Assembly (NCBI RefSeq): GCF_004297185.1
Contig: NZ_PGCL01000001.1
Span: 124,001-188,000, forward strand
DNA length: 64,000 bases
Source: Methanofollis fontis
GTDB taxonomy: Archaea > Halobacteriota > Methanomicrobia > Methanomicrobiales > Methanofollaceae
Reading direction: 5' to 3'
The notes under the pieces were generated by a model that was given only the letters and a program-made list of their open reading frames with translations, had not been told where the DNA came from and made no database searches. The position numbers and the translations under genes were made by a program. Every line of letters begins with the position of its first letter. The first letter of the stretch is position 1. Positions 53,936 to 63,152 of the stretch are shown here, piece after piece.

Positions 53936-55348
53936 TCAGTCCAGGTCCAGGCGGGTCTGGATACTGTCGCGCCTGAAGGCGACGCACCGATGGTCGCAGC
54001 ACTCCCCGGGCACCTCCACCGGATACTGACCGGTGAGACAGGCCGTACACAGGTGCCCGATCTCGATCCCGATCGCCTCCACCATCTTCTCGAGAGGGAT
54101 ATGGTAGAGGGAATCGGCATGGATGAGGTCGCGCACCTCGTCGGTCTGACGGGCGCTCGCGATCAGTTCGCTCCTTGTCGGGAAATCGACGCCCAGGTAA
54201 CAGGGGGCGATGATCGGCGGCGACCCCACCCTGAGGTGCACCTCCCTGGCGCCGGCATCCCTGACGGTGTCGATGAGGCGCCGGGAGGTTGTTCCCCGTA
54301 CCACAGAATCATCGACGAGCACAACCGACTGCCCTTCAAGATGTTTCCTGATCGGGTTGAGTTTGATCCTGACCGCACTCTCCCGCATCGCCTGGGTGGG
54401 CATGATGAAGGTCCGGCCCATATACCGGTTCTTCATCAGCCCCTCCAGGTATGGCGTCCCCGAGACCCCGGAATACCCGATCGCGTACGCCGTCCCCGAA
54501 TCAGGCACCGGCGCCACGAGGTCCGCATCCGCAGTGGCGCCGCGGGCGAGTTCCTCGCCGATCCGGCGACGGGCATCATAGACCAGCGTGCCGTCGATGA
54601 TCGAGTCCGCACGGGCAAAATACACGAACTCAAACATGCAGTGCGCCTTCCGGTCGGAATCAGCGATCTGCGTCGAGCGTATCCCGCTCTCCGTGATCTT
54701 CACCATCTCGCCTGGGCGGACATCCCTGAGCAGGGTGCCGTTCAGGGCGTCGATCGCCACGCTCTCCGATGCCACGATGTATCCAGTGTTGGTCCGTCCG
54801 ATGCAGAGGGGCTTGATCCCGAGAGGGTCGCGGAAGGCGTAGAGGGCGTCGTCCAGGGTCAGCACCACCGAATACGAGCCCTGCAGCTCGCGCATCGCCG
54901 CCGCCACCGCCTCCTCCACGAGACCGGAGCGCCGGATCTCGTGGGCGATGATCGTGGCGATCACTTCCGAGTCGGTGGTGGTGCAGAAGATCTGGCCGTC
55001 CTGCTCATAGCAGGTCCGCAGTTCGTCGGTGTTCACCAGATTGCCGTTATGTGCCAGAGACAGCGTATGCTCCCTGAAAACAAAATTGAACGGCTGAATA
55101 TTTTCGGGCAGATTTGCCCCCGTCGTGGGATATCTGACATGCCCAATCCCGACCGTACCCCTGAGCCGACCAAGGATCTGCTCATCGAAGACCTCTGCAA
55201 CAAGTCCCCGCCCCTTATGGACATAGGGTCTCTGATCAAAAGTAGAGATCCCCGCGCTCTCCTGCCCGCGGTGCTGGAGAGCGTAGAGGGCATAGTACAG
55301 CGGGAAAGAAACACCGCCAGCATCCACGATGCCAACGATCCCACACAT
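53936..55348 (-). CDS. purF: Amidophosphoribosyltransferase
   Basis: A 470-residue PurF, committing PRPP and glutamine to purine synthesis as phosphoribosylamine. The glutaminase nucleophile is Cys2 (MCGIVGIVD), with no propeptide, followed by LQHRGQESAGI and GHVRYPTTG. The PRPP loop is VVLVDDSVVRGTTSRRL. Cysteines in HCMFEFVYF, IAPCYLG and HLCTACLTG match the four ligands of the 4Fe-4S-type PurF (as in Bacillus subtilis). It follows the L37e gene by 13 bases, the last of an LSm-L37e-purF group. Confidence 0.96.
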   Translation of the reverse strand: MCGIVGIVDAGGVSFPLYYALYALQHRGQESAGISTFDQRPYVHKGRGLVAEVFDEQILGRLRGTVGIGHVRYPTTGANLPENIQPFNFVFREHTLSLAHNGNLVNTDELRTCYEQDGQIFCTTTDSEVIATIIAHEIRRSGLVEEAVAAAMRELQGSYSVVLTLDDALYAFRDPLGIKPLCIGRTNTGYIVASESVAIDALNGTLLRDVRPGEMVKITESGIRSTQIADSDRKAHCMFEFVYFARADSIIDGTLVYDARRRIGEELARGATADADLVAPVPDSGTAYAIGYSGVSGTPYLEGLMKNRYMGRTFIMPTQAMRESAVRIKLNPIRKHLEGQSVVLVDDSVVRGTTSRRLIDTVRDAGAREVHLRVGSPPIIAPCYLGVDFPTRSELIASARQTDEVRDLIHADSLYHIPLEKMVEAIGIEIGHLCTACLTGQYPVEVPGECCDHRCVAFRRDSIQTRLDLD

Positions 55349-55361
55349 GTTCCAACAAACC

Positions 55362-55544
55362 TTAATGGGTCGGCGTCTTCGGGCGCTTCGTTGTCCACTT
55401 CCAGCTGCTCATCTTCGTGCTCCGCCCGAACCCGCAGGCAGAACAAACTTTGTGGCGGGCGTGGAAGGATACCTTCCCGCACCGGCGGCAGGTGATATGC
55501 GTGTGTTTCTGCCGCTTACCCATCGATGGTGTACCTTTTGACAT
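55362..55544 (-). CDS. rpl37e: Ribosomal protein L37e
   Basis: A 60-residue protein of the large ribosomal subunit: [16 protein letters not shown] then [12 protein letters not shown]. The CxxC...CxxC zinc site is intact. A GAGGTGAA site precedes the ATG. It lies 15 bases after the Sm-like gene, an arrangement conserved in archaea. Confidence 0.96.
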   Translation of the reverse strand: MSKGTPSMGKRQKHTHITCRRCGKVSFHARHKVCSACGFGRSTKMSSWKWTTKRPKTPTH

Positions 55545-55559
55545 CTCTGTTCACCTCAA

Positions 55560-55841
<282 letters not shown>

Positions 55842-55890
55842 TTAAACATACCGCGGCGAACGATTTTAGTGCAAATACGCCCAAAATGTG

Positions 55891-56394
55891 ATGAAGATGG
55901 ATGACATTGCGGTAAAAAAGCGGCACACGATCAAGCGGTCGGCGGCGGCGCGAATCGGGCAGGCGCTCACCGGGGAGATCGGAGCCGCAGAGGAGCTCTT
56001 CCGCACAAAAAATCTGGAGGTCGTGGAGACGAACTCTCCCTTCACCCTCTACCTCATCGATAAACGACCGCTCCTGATGGAGTATGAAGGATGGATCTTT
56101 CCGACGGTGCGGGGTGCGGTGGAACGCCCGTTTCCGGAACGGAGGGTGACCGTCGATTCGGGTGCCGTGCCATTCGTCATGAACGGCGCCGACATCATGC
56201 GTCCGGGCGTTGTCGGGGCCACAGACGACGTGAAAAAGGATGCCCCTGTTGTGATCGCTGAGGAACGGCATGGCAAGCCACTGGCCATCGGAATTGCCCT
56301 CTATGACGCGGAGGATCTCCTCGGACAGCAGAAGGGAAAGGTGGTAAAAACCGTGCATCGGGTAGGCGACGCCCTCTGGAACATCGAACTCTGA
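55891..56394 (+). CDS. PUA-domain RNA-binding protein
   Basis: A 167-residue protein with an N-terminal pre-PUA domain (KKRHTIKRSAAARIGQAL) and a C-terminal PUA domain (about 75-155): RVTVDSGAVPFVMNGADIMR then PGVVGA and KPLAIGIALYDAEDL. The layout resembles MCT-1/Tma20-type proteins, which act in translation. There are ATG codons at 55891 and 55897 and no ribosome site, so the message may be leaderless. Divergent from LSm. Confidence 0.88.
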   Translation: MKMDDIAVKKRHTIKRSAAARIGQALTGEIGAAEELFRTKNLEVVETNSPFTLYLIDKRPLLMEYEGWIFPTVRGAVERPFPERRVTVDSGAVPFVMNGADIMRPGVVGATDDVKKDAPVVIAEERHGKPLAIGIALYDAEDLLGQQKGKVVKTVHRVGDALWNIEL

Positions 56395-56441
56395 GGACGG
56401 TTTGGATACCATTAAATAAATTCCATTCTACAGTTCTTTTT

Positions 56442-56813
56442 ATGGGTAAATTCCTCGATTCCATCATCGGCAGATCCACTCCCGCCCATCAGAATGAGTA
56501 TATGGAACTTGATCTCACCTCCTACGAGGGCAGCACCGGCGAGGAACCCGCCTCGATGTACCTGAAAGTGGCCCAGATCGGGGACATTAAGGACACCCCC
56601 AAGGTGAAGGACGAGGTATACAACGGCAATGTGGTCATCGTCGATATATCTCGCCTGAAACTGGACAAGATCATGTACGAACGCGTGCTCAAGGATCTCA
56701 GACAGGTGGCCCACGACGTCAACGGCGATATCATCGGCCTCGGCGACCAGCACTACGTGGTCATCACCCCGATGTCGGTGAAGATCTCGCGAGAAAAGAT
56801 CGGAGGAGTGTAG
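56442..56813 (+). CDS. sepF: SepF-like cell division protein
   Basis: A 123-residue protein. An N-terminal amphipathic start (MGKFLDSIIGRS) would bind the membrane, followed by the SepF core (SMYLKVAQIGDIKDTPKVKD, VVIVDISRLKL, VNGDIIGLGDQHYVVITP). SepF is the archaeal membrane anchor of FtsZ. It overlaps the ZPR1-like gene by one base. Confidence 0.93.
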   Translation: MGKFLDSIIGRSTPAHQNEYMELDLTSYEGSTGEEPASMYLKVAQIGDIKDTPKVKDEVYNGNVVIVDISRLKLDKIMYERVLKDLRQVAHDVNGDIIGLGDQHYVVITPMSVKISREKIGGV

Positions 56814-57316
56814 TGCGGACTGTCCTCCGTGCGCCCTGTCAGGTCTGTAACCGGGAGATCGAATATATCTATCAGACAGAAAATATCCCATATTTTTCTG
56901 AAATCCTCATTGAGAGCGCATGCTGCCCCTGTGGCTGGCGGATGAGCGATACCTTCATCCTGAGCGAGGGGCAGCCCTCCCACTCCGAGATTGTGGTGGA
57001 GAGGGTCGCGGATCTGGACATCCGGGTAATCCGGAGTTCGTCGGGCACAATCACCGTACCAGAACTCGGCATCGAGATCAAGCCCGGACCGGCATCCGAG
57101 GGTTTCATCACCAATGTGGAGGGCGTGCTTGACCGCATCGACGACGTCCTCCAGATGGCGCTCCGCACTGCCGAAGGGGAGGAGAGGGAACGGGCGTGTT
57201 CGATCAGGGACAGAATCGCCGCCGTCCGCGAAGGACGGGAGAGGATCACCCTGATCATCGACGACCCGGCCGGCAACTCCGCCATCATCCAGAACCCTGC
57301 GGACGGCAGGGAATAA
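56813..57316 (+). CDS. ZPR1-type zinc-finger protein
   Basis: A 167-residue protein with one ZPR1 unit: PCQVCNREIEYIYQTENIPY and CCPCGWRMSDTF give a Cys4 zinc site, followed by a beta domain with VRSSSGTITVPELGIEIKPG. Eukaryotic ZPR1 has two such units; archaea have one. The GTG start at 56813 has GGAGGA from the sepF end. Its role in archaea is unknown; a link to elongation factor folding is proposed for eukaryotes. Confidence 0.92.
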   Translation: MRTVLRAPCQVCNREIEYIYQTENIPYFSEILIESACCPCGWRMSDTFILSEGQPSHSEIVVERVADLDIRVIRSSSGTITVPELGIEIKPGPASEGFITNVEGVLDRIDDVLQMALRTAEGEERERACSIRDRIAAVREGRERITLIIDDPAGNSAIIQNPADGRE

Positions 57317-57451
57317 CCACACACCTCCCTATTTTACAGAGAGAATATCGCACGGCCCCAGGAGACCCATTCACAAAACCCGGCGTTTCCGGGGGCGATT
57401 CACCCCGTACTGACAATTTTTCCACTCCCCCCTATCGCATGGGGGATGGGT

Positions 57452-57475
57452 CCGGGAGGGGTCCGCCCCTCCCGG
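57452..57475. terminator. Perfect 10-bp hairpin between convergent genes
   Basis: CCGGGAGGGG and CCCCTCCCGG flank a TCCG loop (57462-57465), a perfect GC-rich stem between the convergent ZPR1 and purM genes. It could end transcription from both sides or act as an RNA element. Unlike archaeal oligo-T terminators, it has no T-tract directly after it on the plus strand. Confidence 0.5.
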
Positions 57476-57548
57476 TGAAGTGGGTCATTCATCCCGGATC
57501 CCCGGTTCCAGGGCCAGGTTTCAGAAGCGGTCCCCCCACGGCAACCCG

Positions 57549-57562
57549 AAAAAAAAGAAAAA
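57549..57562 (-). terminator. Terminator of purM
   Basis: The minus strand reads CTTTTTCTTTTTTTT about 15 bases past the purM stop, a strong oligo-T signal. Confidence 0.55.
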
Positions 57563-57576
57563 GAGGTTTCGATTTT

Positions 57577-58575
57577 TCAGCGGATCCTGCCGCCGCGGAG
57601 GAATGCCCCGCTCCCCTCCATCACGGTGCCGACGACGGCCGCATCGGGCACGGCACGCCGGAGAGCGGGGAGTTCATCCTCATTCAGGACGAATGCATAG
57701 CCCATCCCCATATTGAAGGTGCGGTACATCTCGTTCTCCGAGAGCCCACCCTGATCGCCAATCCACGCCAGGATCTCCGGCACCGGCAGGGGATCGGTGA
57801 TATCGAAACCATGGTCCGAGAGACGGGTGAAGTTCAGCAGACCACCGCCGGTGATGTGACACATGCCGTGGATCTCGCACGCCGCGGCGGCATCGAGGGC
57901 CTCGCGGTAGATGCGGGTGGGCGTCAGCAGGGCCTCGCCGACCGTCCGCCCCGAGGGCAGGACGAGATCGAACCCGCCGTTCTCGAGTGCCACCTTCCGT
58001 GCAAGGGTATAGCCATTGGAATGGACGCCGGTGGACGGCACGCCGACGATCAGGTCACCGGGAACGATCCCCTCGCCGGTGACGACGCGGTCCTTCTGCT
58101 GCGCACCCAGACAGGTGCCGGCCAGATCCAGCCCGGTCACCAGACCCTTCAGGGTCGCCGTCTCCCCGCCCACGATATTCATATTCGCCTGCCGCGCCCC
58201 CTCGTTCAGGCCGATCCCGATCTGCCGCATCTTATCCAGCGAGATGCCGTCAGTGGCGATATAGTCCACGAAGGCCACGGGCTCGAGGTTCATCACGAAG
58301 AGATCGTTCACGTTCATGGCGATGCAATCGATGCCGACTGTCGTCCAGTCCTGGAGGGCGTCGGCGACCAGCATCTTCGTTCCCACACCGTCGACCGCCA
58401 GGGCAAGCGCCATATCCCCGAACTCAATCAGCCCGGCGAAGTGCCCCACCGTCCCGAGCATCGGGAAGGCGCCCTGCCGCCGGTAGGAGAGCTGCGAGAT
58501 GAGGGCCCGCACCCCTTCCGCCTCGAGATCGATATCCACACCAGCCTCCCGGTATCCATATTCCTCACTCATCAT
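57577..58575 (-). CDS. purM: Phosphoribosylformylglycinamidine cyclo-ligase (AIR synthetase)
   Basis: A 332-residue PurM, which closes the imidazole ring to give aminoimidazole ribonucleotide using ATP. Typical motifs: LALAVDGVGTKMLVA, GIDCIAMNVNDLFVMNLEP, IVGGETATLKG, GVPSTGVHSNGYTLAR and HITGGGLLNF. The start chosen is the ATG at 58575, spaced six bases from GGAGG; the next ATG is one codon later. It overlaps the lysC end by 11 bases. Confidence 0.96.
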   Translation of the reverse strand: MMSEEYGYREAGVDIDLEAEGVRALISQLSYRRQGAFPMLGTVGHFAGLIEFGDMALALAVDGVGTKMLVADALQDWTTVGIDCIAMNVNDLFVMNLEPVAFVDYIATDGISLDKMRQIGIGLNEGARQANMNIVGGETATLKGLVTGLDLAGTCLGAQQKDRVVTGEGIVPGDLIVGVPSTGVHSNGYTLARKVALENGGFDLVLPSGRTVGEALLTPTRIYREALDAAAACEIHGMCHITGGGLLNFTRLSDHGFDITDPLPVPEILAWIGDQGGLSENEMYRTFNMGMGYAFVLNEDELPALRRAVPDAAVVGTVMEGSGAFLRGGRIR

Positions 58576-59968
58576 CACACGCCTCCGAAAGCCTGAACTC
58601 GTCGTGGAGGAGCTGCAACGCCATTCTGCTATCGTCCTGCCGCACCACGAACGAAACGTTCACCTCCGACGACCCCTGCGAGATCATCATCACGTTCACC
58701 CCGGCCTTCCCGAGCGCCGTAAATATCCGTCCCGAGATGCCGGGCGTACCCGCCATGCCGGCACCGACGACGGCCACCGCCACGACGTTCCGGTCCGAGG
58801 TGACCTCACGGACGATCCCCGACTTCACGGGCCCTGAAAGCACCTCGAGCGCCTCCGGGAGGTTGCCCTCATCGATGATCAGGGAGATGTTCGCCTGCGA
58901 GGAGGCCTGCGAGATCATCATCACGTTGATCCCGGCGTTCCCCAGGGCCGAAAAGATCTCACGGGCAACACCCGGGCGTCCGATCATCTGCACGCCGTTG
59001 ACATTCACCAGAGCGACCCGCTCGATATGGGTGACCGCCTTGACCACCCGGCGCTCCCGGTTCTCCTGCCGCCGCACGATGGTGCCCGGATGGTCGGGAT
59101 TGAAGGTGTTCTTCACCCGCACGATGATGTCCTTCTCCATCGCCGGTTCGATGGACTTCGGGTGCAGCACCTTTGCCCCGAAGAAGGAGAGCTCCATCGC
59201 CTCCCGATAACTCACGTACGGAAGGACACGGACGTTCTCGATGATCCGGGGGTCCGAGGTCATCACGCCATCCACATCGGTCCAGATCCAGACCTCGTCG
59301 GCATCGATCGCCCTCCCGACGATCGCCGCCGAGTAGTCCGACCCGCTCCGCCCGAGGGTGGTGACGATGCCCTCCGGCGTGCAGCCCATGTAGCCGGTGA
59401 TCACCGGCACCGAGTCCATCAGCAGGGGCAGGATGCGGCTGTTGATCCGGGGGTCGCTCTGGGGGAGCACCAGTGCATCGCCATGCCGGGCCGTTGTCAG
59501 GATACCGGCCTCACAGCCGTCGAGGGCAGTGGAGGCGATACCGCGCTCCCGCAGAGCGGCGCTGACCAGCAATGCCGAAAGCCGCTCGCCATAGCTGACG
59601 ATGTAGTCGCTGGAGCGGCGCGTCAGTTCATGGAGGGCGTGAACCGCCGTCAGGATATGTTCGAGGTTCTTAAGGCGAGCGTCGATGACCGCCCCGACCT
59701 CCTCCGCCTGTCCGGGTGCCACCGCGACAAGGGTCTTCATGTGTTTTGCCCGGATCGCCTGGATAAATGAAGCGATAGGGGGTTCTTCTACGCTTGACTC
59801 GGCCTCAGCGGCAATGGCATGGAGCTGGTCGGTCACCCCCGATAGGGCGGAGACCACCACCGCCATCTCATGACCTTCGGCATGGTAGCCGTGAAGGATG
59901 TCGACCACACGAGAGATGCATTCCGCATCGCCGACTGATGTGCCGCCAAATTTCATTACAAGCCTCAT
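58565..59968 (-). CDS. lysC: Aspartate kinase
   Basis: A 467-residue aspartate kinase, phosphorylating aspartate for lysine, threonine and methionine synthesis. N-terminal VMKFGGTSVGD, TLGRSGSDYSAAIVG and WTDVDGVMTSDPR form the kinase core (about 1-290). Two ACT domains follow (about 310-465), with VNVNGVQMIGRPGVAREIFS and VVGAGMAGTPGISGRIFTAL, so feedback inhibition by an amino acid is likely. It heads a two-gene operon with purM. Confidence 0.96.
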   Translation of the reverse strand: MRLVMKFGGTSVGDAECISRVVDILHGYHAEGHEMAVVVSALSGVTDQLHAIAAEAESSVEEPPIASFIQAIRAKHMKTLVAVAPGQAEEVGAVIDARLKNLEHILTAVHALHELTRRSSDYIVSYGERLSALLVSAALRERGIASTALDGCEAGILTTARHGDALVLPQSDPRINSRILPLLMDSVPVITGYMGCTPEGIVTTLGRSGSDYSAAIVGRAIDADEVWIWTDVDGVMTSDPRIIENVRVLPYVSYREAMELSFFGAKVLHPKSIEPAMEKDIIVRVKNTFNPDHPGTIVRRQENRERRVVKAVTHIERVALVNVNGVQMIGRPGVAREIFSALGNAGINVMMISQASSQANISLIIDEGNLPEALEVLSGPVKSGIVREVTSDRNVVAVAVVGAGMAGTPGISGRIFTALGKAGVNVMMISQGSSEVNVSFVVRQDDSRMALQLLHDEFRLSEACDDE

Positions 59969-60036
59969 TTCTGGCTCACTCTCACTGATCCCACAGGATG
60001 GTATTTATGTACTGACACCTCCCACGCTATAATAGG

Positions 60037-61656
60037 ATGCGCGCGCTGGACGTAATCGACTGCCACGTCCTTGTGATCGGGAGTGGCGGCGCCGGAGTAA
60101 GGGCTGCAATAGAGGCAGAGCGGTATGGCGAGACGGTTCTCCTTTCCAAGAGCATCACTGGAAAAGGAGGGTGTACAACGATGGCGGAGGGCGGGTACAA
60201 CGCCGTTCTGCGGGAAGGCGACACCTGCGACCTTCACCTGGAGGATACCCTCCGGGGGGGCGCCTATCTCAATGACCCGGCCCTTGTCGAAGCGCTCGTC
60301 GCCGACGCCCCTGCGCGCCTCGGCGACCTGGTCTCCTGGGGCGCCGTCTTCGACGCCTCGGCCGATCACGAGGTGGCGCAGCGATCCTTTGGCGGACAGT
60401 GCCGCCCCCGCACCTGCTATGCCGGCGATCGCACGGGCCACGAGATGATCATGACCCTGATGGAGCGTCTCCGGGGCACCGACGTCCAGCGTATCGACGA
60501 AATGGCGGCGATCGAACTGCTCAAGGACGGCGAACGCGTTTGCGGCGCTCTCGTGCTCGATAAACACGGCGAGATGCGGGCGATCCGGGCGGACGCTGTC
60601 GTGCTTGCCGCCGGCGGCGGGGCGAGGACCTACGACGTCTCCACCAACTCCGGCACCGGCAGCGGTGACGGTTTTGCCCTTGCTTACCGCGCCGGGGCTG
60701 ACCTCATCGATATGGAAATGGTCCAGTTCCACCCCACAGGTGCGGTCTATCCCTACGATGCACGCGGCCGACTCGTCACCGAGGCGGTGCGCGGCGAGGG
60801 CGGACACCTGATCAATGCCAGAGGGGAGCGGTTCATGACCGGCTACGACCCTGATCGCATGGAACTCTCGACGAGAGATGTGGTGGCGCGGGCGATCGCC
60901 ACCGAGGTGCTCGAGGGGCGCGGCACCCGCAATGGCGGCGTATACCTGGACGTCACCCACCTCCCCCCCGAGCAGATCGAGGAGCGGTTGCCGGTGATGC
61001 TCTCTCAGTTCCTCCGCTTCGGCGTGGATATCAGGACCGAACCGATGGAGGTCGCACCCACCGCCCACCATATCATGGGCGGGTGCGCCATCACGCCCGG
61101 CGGGCGGACGACGGTGCCCGGACTGTTTGCCGCCGGAGAGTGCACCGGCGGAGTCCACGGCGCAAACCGCCTGGGTGGCAACGCCCTTGCCGACACCCAG
61201 GTGTTCGGGAAACGGGCCGGCGAATCCGCCGGAAAAGAACCCATTCGAATGGCACAGATCGACGGGGCGCAGGTTGAGGCGCAGCGGCGACGGATCGAGG
61301 ACTTCTACGAGGGCGAATCCTCCCCGGTCTGGGTGACCGACCACCTCCAGCAGACCATGTGGGACGGCGCCGGCATCCGGCGGGACGCCGCCGGACTTGA
61401 GGCAAGTCTCCAGATCGTGGAGGGTCTGACCGCGGCACCCCTCCGCGCCGCCACACCCCGCAACCTGATCGAGTGCTGCGGTGTCCAGAGCCTCTGCACC
61501 ACGGCGATGCTCATCATCAGGTCGGCCCTGATACGCCCGGAGAGCCGCGGCGCACACTGGCGGACCGATGTCCCCCCACAGACCGATCCCGCCCATTCCC
61601 GCTTCGGCCACACCCACATCAGCCTTGAAGGAGAATGGATCGAGGAGGCGGACTGA
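60037..61656 (+). CDS. tfrA: CoM/CoB fumarate reductase subunit A
   Basis: A 539-residue flavoprotein of the succinate dehydrogenase/fumarate reductase family. The FAD site GSGGAGVRAAIEAERYG, the GGCTTMAEGGYNAV loop, the VQFHPTGAV substrate segment and APTAHHIMGGCAI are intact. With TfrB it reduces fumarate using coenzyme M and coenzyme B thiols, giving succinate and the heterodisulfide in the cytosol. Only methanogens have this thiol-driven form. tfrB begins two bases after the stop. Confidence 0.94.
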   Translation: MRALDVIDCHVLVIGSGGAGVRAAIEAERYGETVLLSKSITGKGGCTTMAEGGYNAVLREGDTCDLHLEDTLRGGAYLNDPALVEALVADAPARLGDLVSWGAVFDASADHEVAQRSFGGQCRPRTCYAGDRTGHEMIMTLMERLRGTDVQRIDEMAAIELLKDGERVCGALVLDKHGEMRAIRADAVVLAAGGGARTYDVSTNSGTGSGDGFALAYRAGADLIDMEMVQFHPTGAVYPYDARGRLVTEAVRGEGGHLINARGERFMTGYDPDRMELSTRDVVARAIATEVLEGRGTRNGGVYLDVTHLPPEQIEERLPVMLSQFLRFGVDIRTEPMEVAPTAHHIMGGCAITPGGRTTVPGLFAAGECTGGVHGANRLGGNALADTQVFGKRAGESAGKEPIRMAQIDGAQVEAQRRRIEDFYEGESSPVWVTDHLQQTMWDGAGIRRDAAGLEASLQIVEGLTAAPLRAATPRNLIECCGVQSLCTTAMLIIRSALIRPESRGAHWRTDVPPQTDPAHSRFGHTHISLEGEWIEEAD

Positions 61657-61657
61657 T

Positions 61658-63121
61658 ATGAAAGAGATCACATTCACCATCCGGCGGTTCAACCCGAAAA
61701 CCGACACCGCACCGCACGACGAGGAATACACGGTGGAGGTGCACGAGGGTGCACGGGTGCTCCACGCCCTCCACGCCGTCCACGCACAGGACCCCGGTCT
61801 CGCCTACCGCTGGTGCTGCGGGTCCGGGCAGTGCGGGAGCTGCGCCATGCGCATCGACGGCACACCGGCACTTGCATGCCTCACCGAGGCGCACGACGGG
61901 ATGACCGTCTGGCCCCTCGACCTGCCGGTGGTGCAGGACCTGGAGGTGGACGTCGCCCCGTACCTCGACCGGATCTCACCCCTCTGTTCGTCCGAAGGGG
62001 CGGTGTTCCCGACACAGGCGGAGATCGAGGCGATCAAACCCCTCCGAGAGTGCATCGAGTGCATGTCCTGCGTCTCGGTCTGCCCGGCCCTGAAGGTTTC
62101 CGATTTTGCCGGACCGACGGCGATGCGGCAGGAGATGCGCCTTGCCCTCGATCCGCGTGACACGCAGGACCGCATCGCCGAGGCGATCGAGCATGACCTC
62201 TTCAACTGCACCACCTGCCAGCAGTGCTGGAAGGTCTGCCCCAAGGAGATCCAGACCCCGGGCAAGGCGATCGAGAAGCTGCGGGAGATCGCCAACCGGC
62301 GCGGCCTCACCCTCCCCCGCCACCAGGAGGTGGCCGAACTGGTCAGGACGACCGGTCGATCGGTCGGGAAGACGCAGGAGACCTTCCTGGAACAGGTGCC
62401 CGAGGTGATCGAGCCCGAGGGCGAGGTGCGGGCCACAGTCGGCTTTTTCGTGGGCTGCATGTACAACGGCAGACTTCCACAGACCGCACTGGACATGATC
62501 GAGGTGATGCGGAGGAACGGCATCCGCGTGATCATCCCGCACGAACAGGTCTGCTGCGGTTCCCCGCTGATCCGCACCGGCCAGACGGCGATCGTCGACT
62601 CCCTCAAGCACCAGAACATCGAGGCCTTCACCTCCCGCGATATCGATATCGTGATGACAATGTGCGCCGGGTGCGGTTCGACCCTGAAAAACGATTATGA
62701 CACTCCTTTCACCGTGATGGACGCCACAGAGGTGCTGAACAGGGTCGGGATCGAAGACCCCGCCCCCCTCCACATCACCGTCACCTACCATGACCCCTGC
62801 CACCTCCTCAGGGGGCAGGGCATATCAGAGGAGCCGCGCAAACTCCTCAGAAAGGTGGTCGACCGTCTGGTCGAGACCCCGAACCAGTGCTGCGGGTCCG
62901 GCGGCGGCGTCCGTTCGGGCGTCCCCGAGGTGGCGGGCGCCCTGGGTCAGAAGAGAGGGGAGGCCTTCGAGTCGAGCGGTGCCGAGATGGTCGTATCCTG
63001 CTGCCCCTTCTGCGAGTTCCATATCGCCGAGAATACGCGCCTGCCGGTGAAGGACCTGATGACCCTGCTGCGCCGGGGCTACGAGGAGAAAGACCGGCAG
63101 AAGGCAGCAAAAGAGGAATGA
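61658..63121 (+). CDS. tfrB: CoM/CoB fumarate reductase subunit B
   Basis: The start is the ATG at 61658 with GAGGAGG upstream; an earlier in-frame ATG lies inside tfrA. The 487-residue product has a 2Fe-2S ferredoxin domain (CGSGQCGSCAMRIDG), two 4Fe-4S motifs (CIECMSCVSVCP and CTTCQQCWKVCP) and two C-terminal CCG domains (CCGSPLIRTGQ ... CAGCGSTL; CCGSGGGVR ... CCPFCEFH). The CCG half resembles HdrB and is where the CoM/CoB thiols are expected to react. Confidence 0.95.
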   Translation: MKEITFTIRRFNPKTDTAPHDEEYTVEVHEGARVLHALHAVHAQDPGLAYRWCCGSGQCGSCAMRIDGTPALACLTEAHDGMTVWPLDLPVVQDLEVDVAPYLDRISPLCSSEGAVFPTQAEIEAIKPLRECIECMSCVSVCPALKVSDFAGPTAMRQEMRLALDPRDTQDRIAEAIEHDLFNCTTCQQCWKVCPKEIQTPGKAIEKLREIANRRGLTLPRHQEVAELVRTTGRSVGKTQETFLEQVPEVIEPEGEVRATVGFFVGCMYNGRLPQTALDMIEVMRRNGIRVIIPHEQVCCGSPLIRTGQTAIVDSLKHQNIEAFTSRDIDIVMTMCAGCGSTLKNDYDTPFTVMDATEVLNRVGIEDPAPLHITVTYHDPCHLLRGQGISEEPRKLLRKVVDRLVETPNQCCGSGGGVRSGVPEVAGALGQKRGEAFESSGAEMVVSCCPFCEFHIAENTRLPVKDLMTLLRRGYEEKDRQKAAKEE

Positions 63122-63152
63122 AGACCTCCATACACCCCCATCCCCAGATACC

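Noticed and set aside
53648-55495. A 615-residue plus-strand open frame opposite purF
   Set aside because: It is antisense to an unmistakable purF, has low-complexity Arg/His/Asp-rich content and no domain; it results from high GC.
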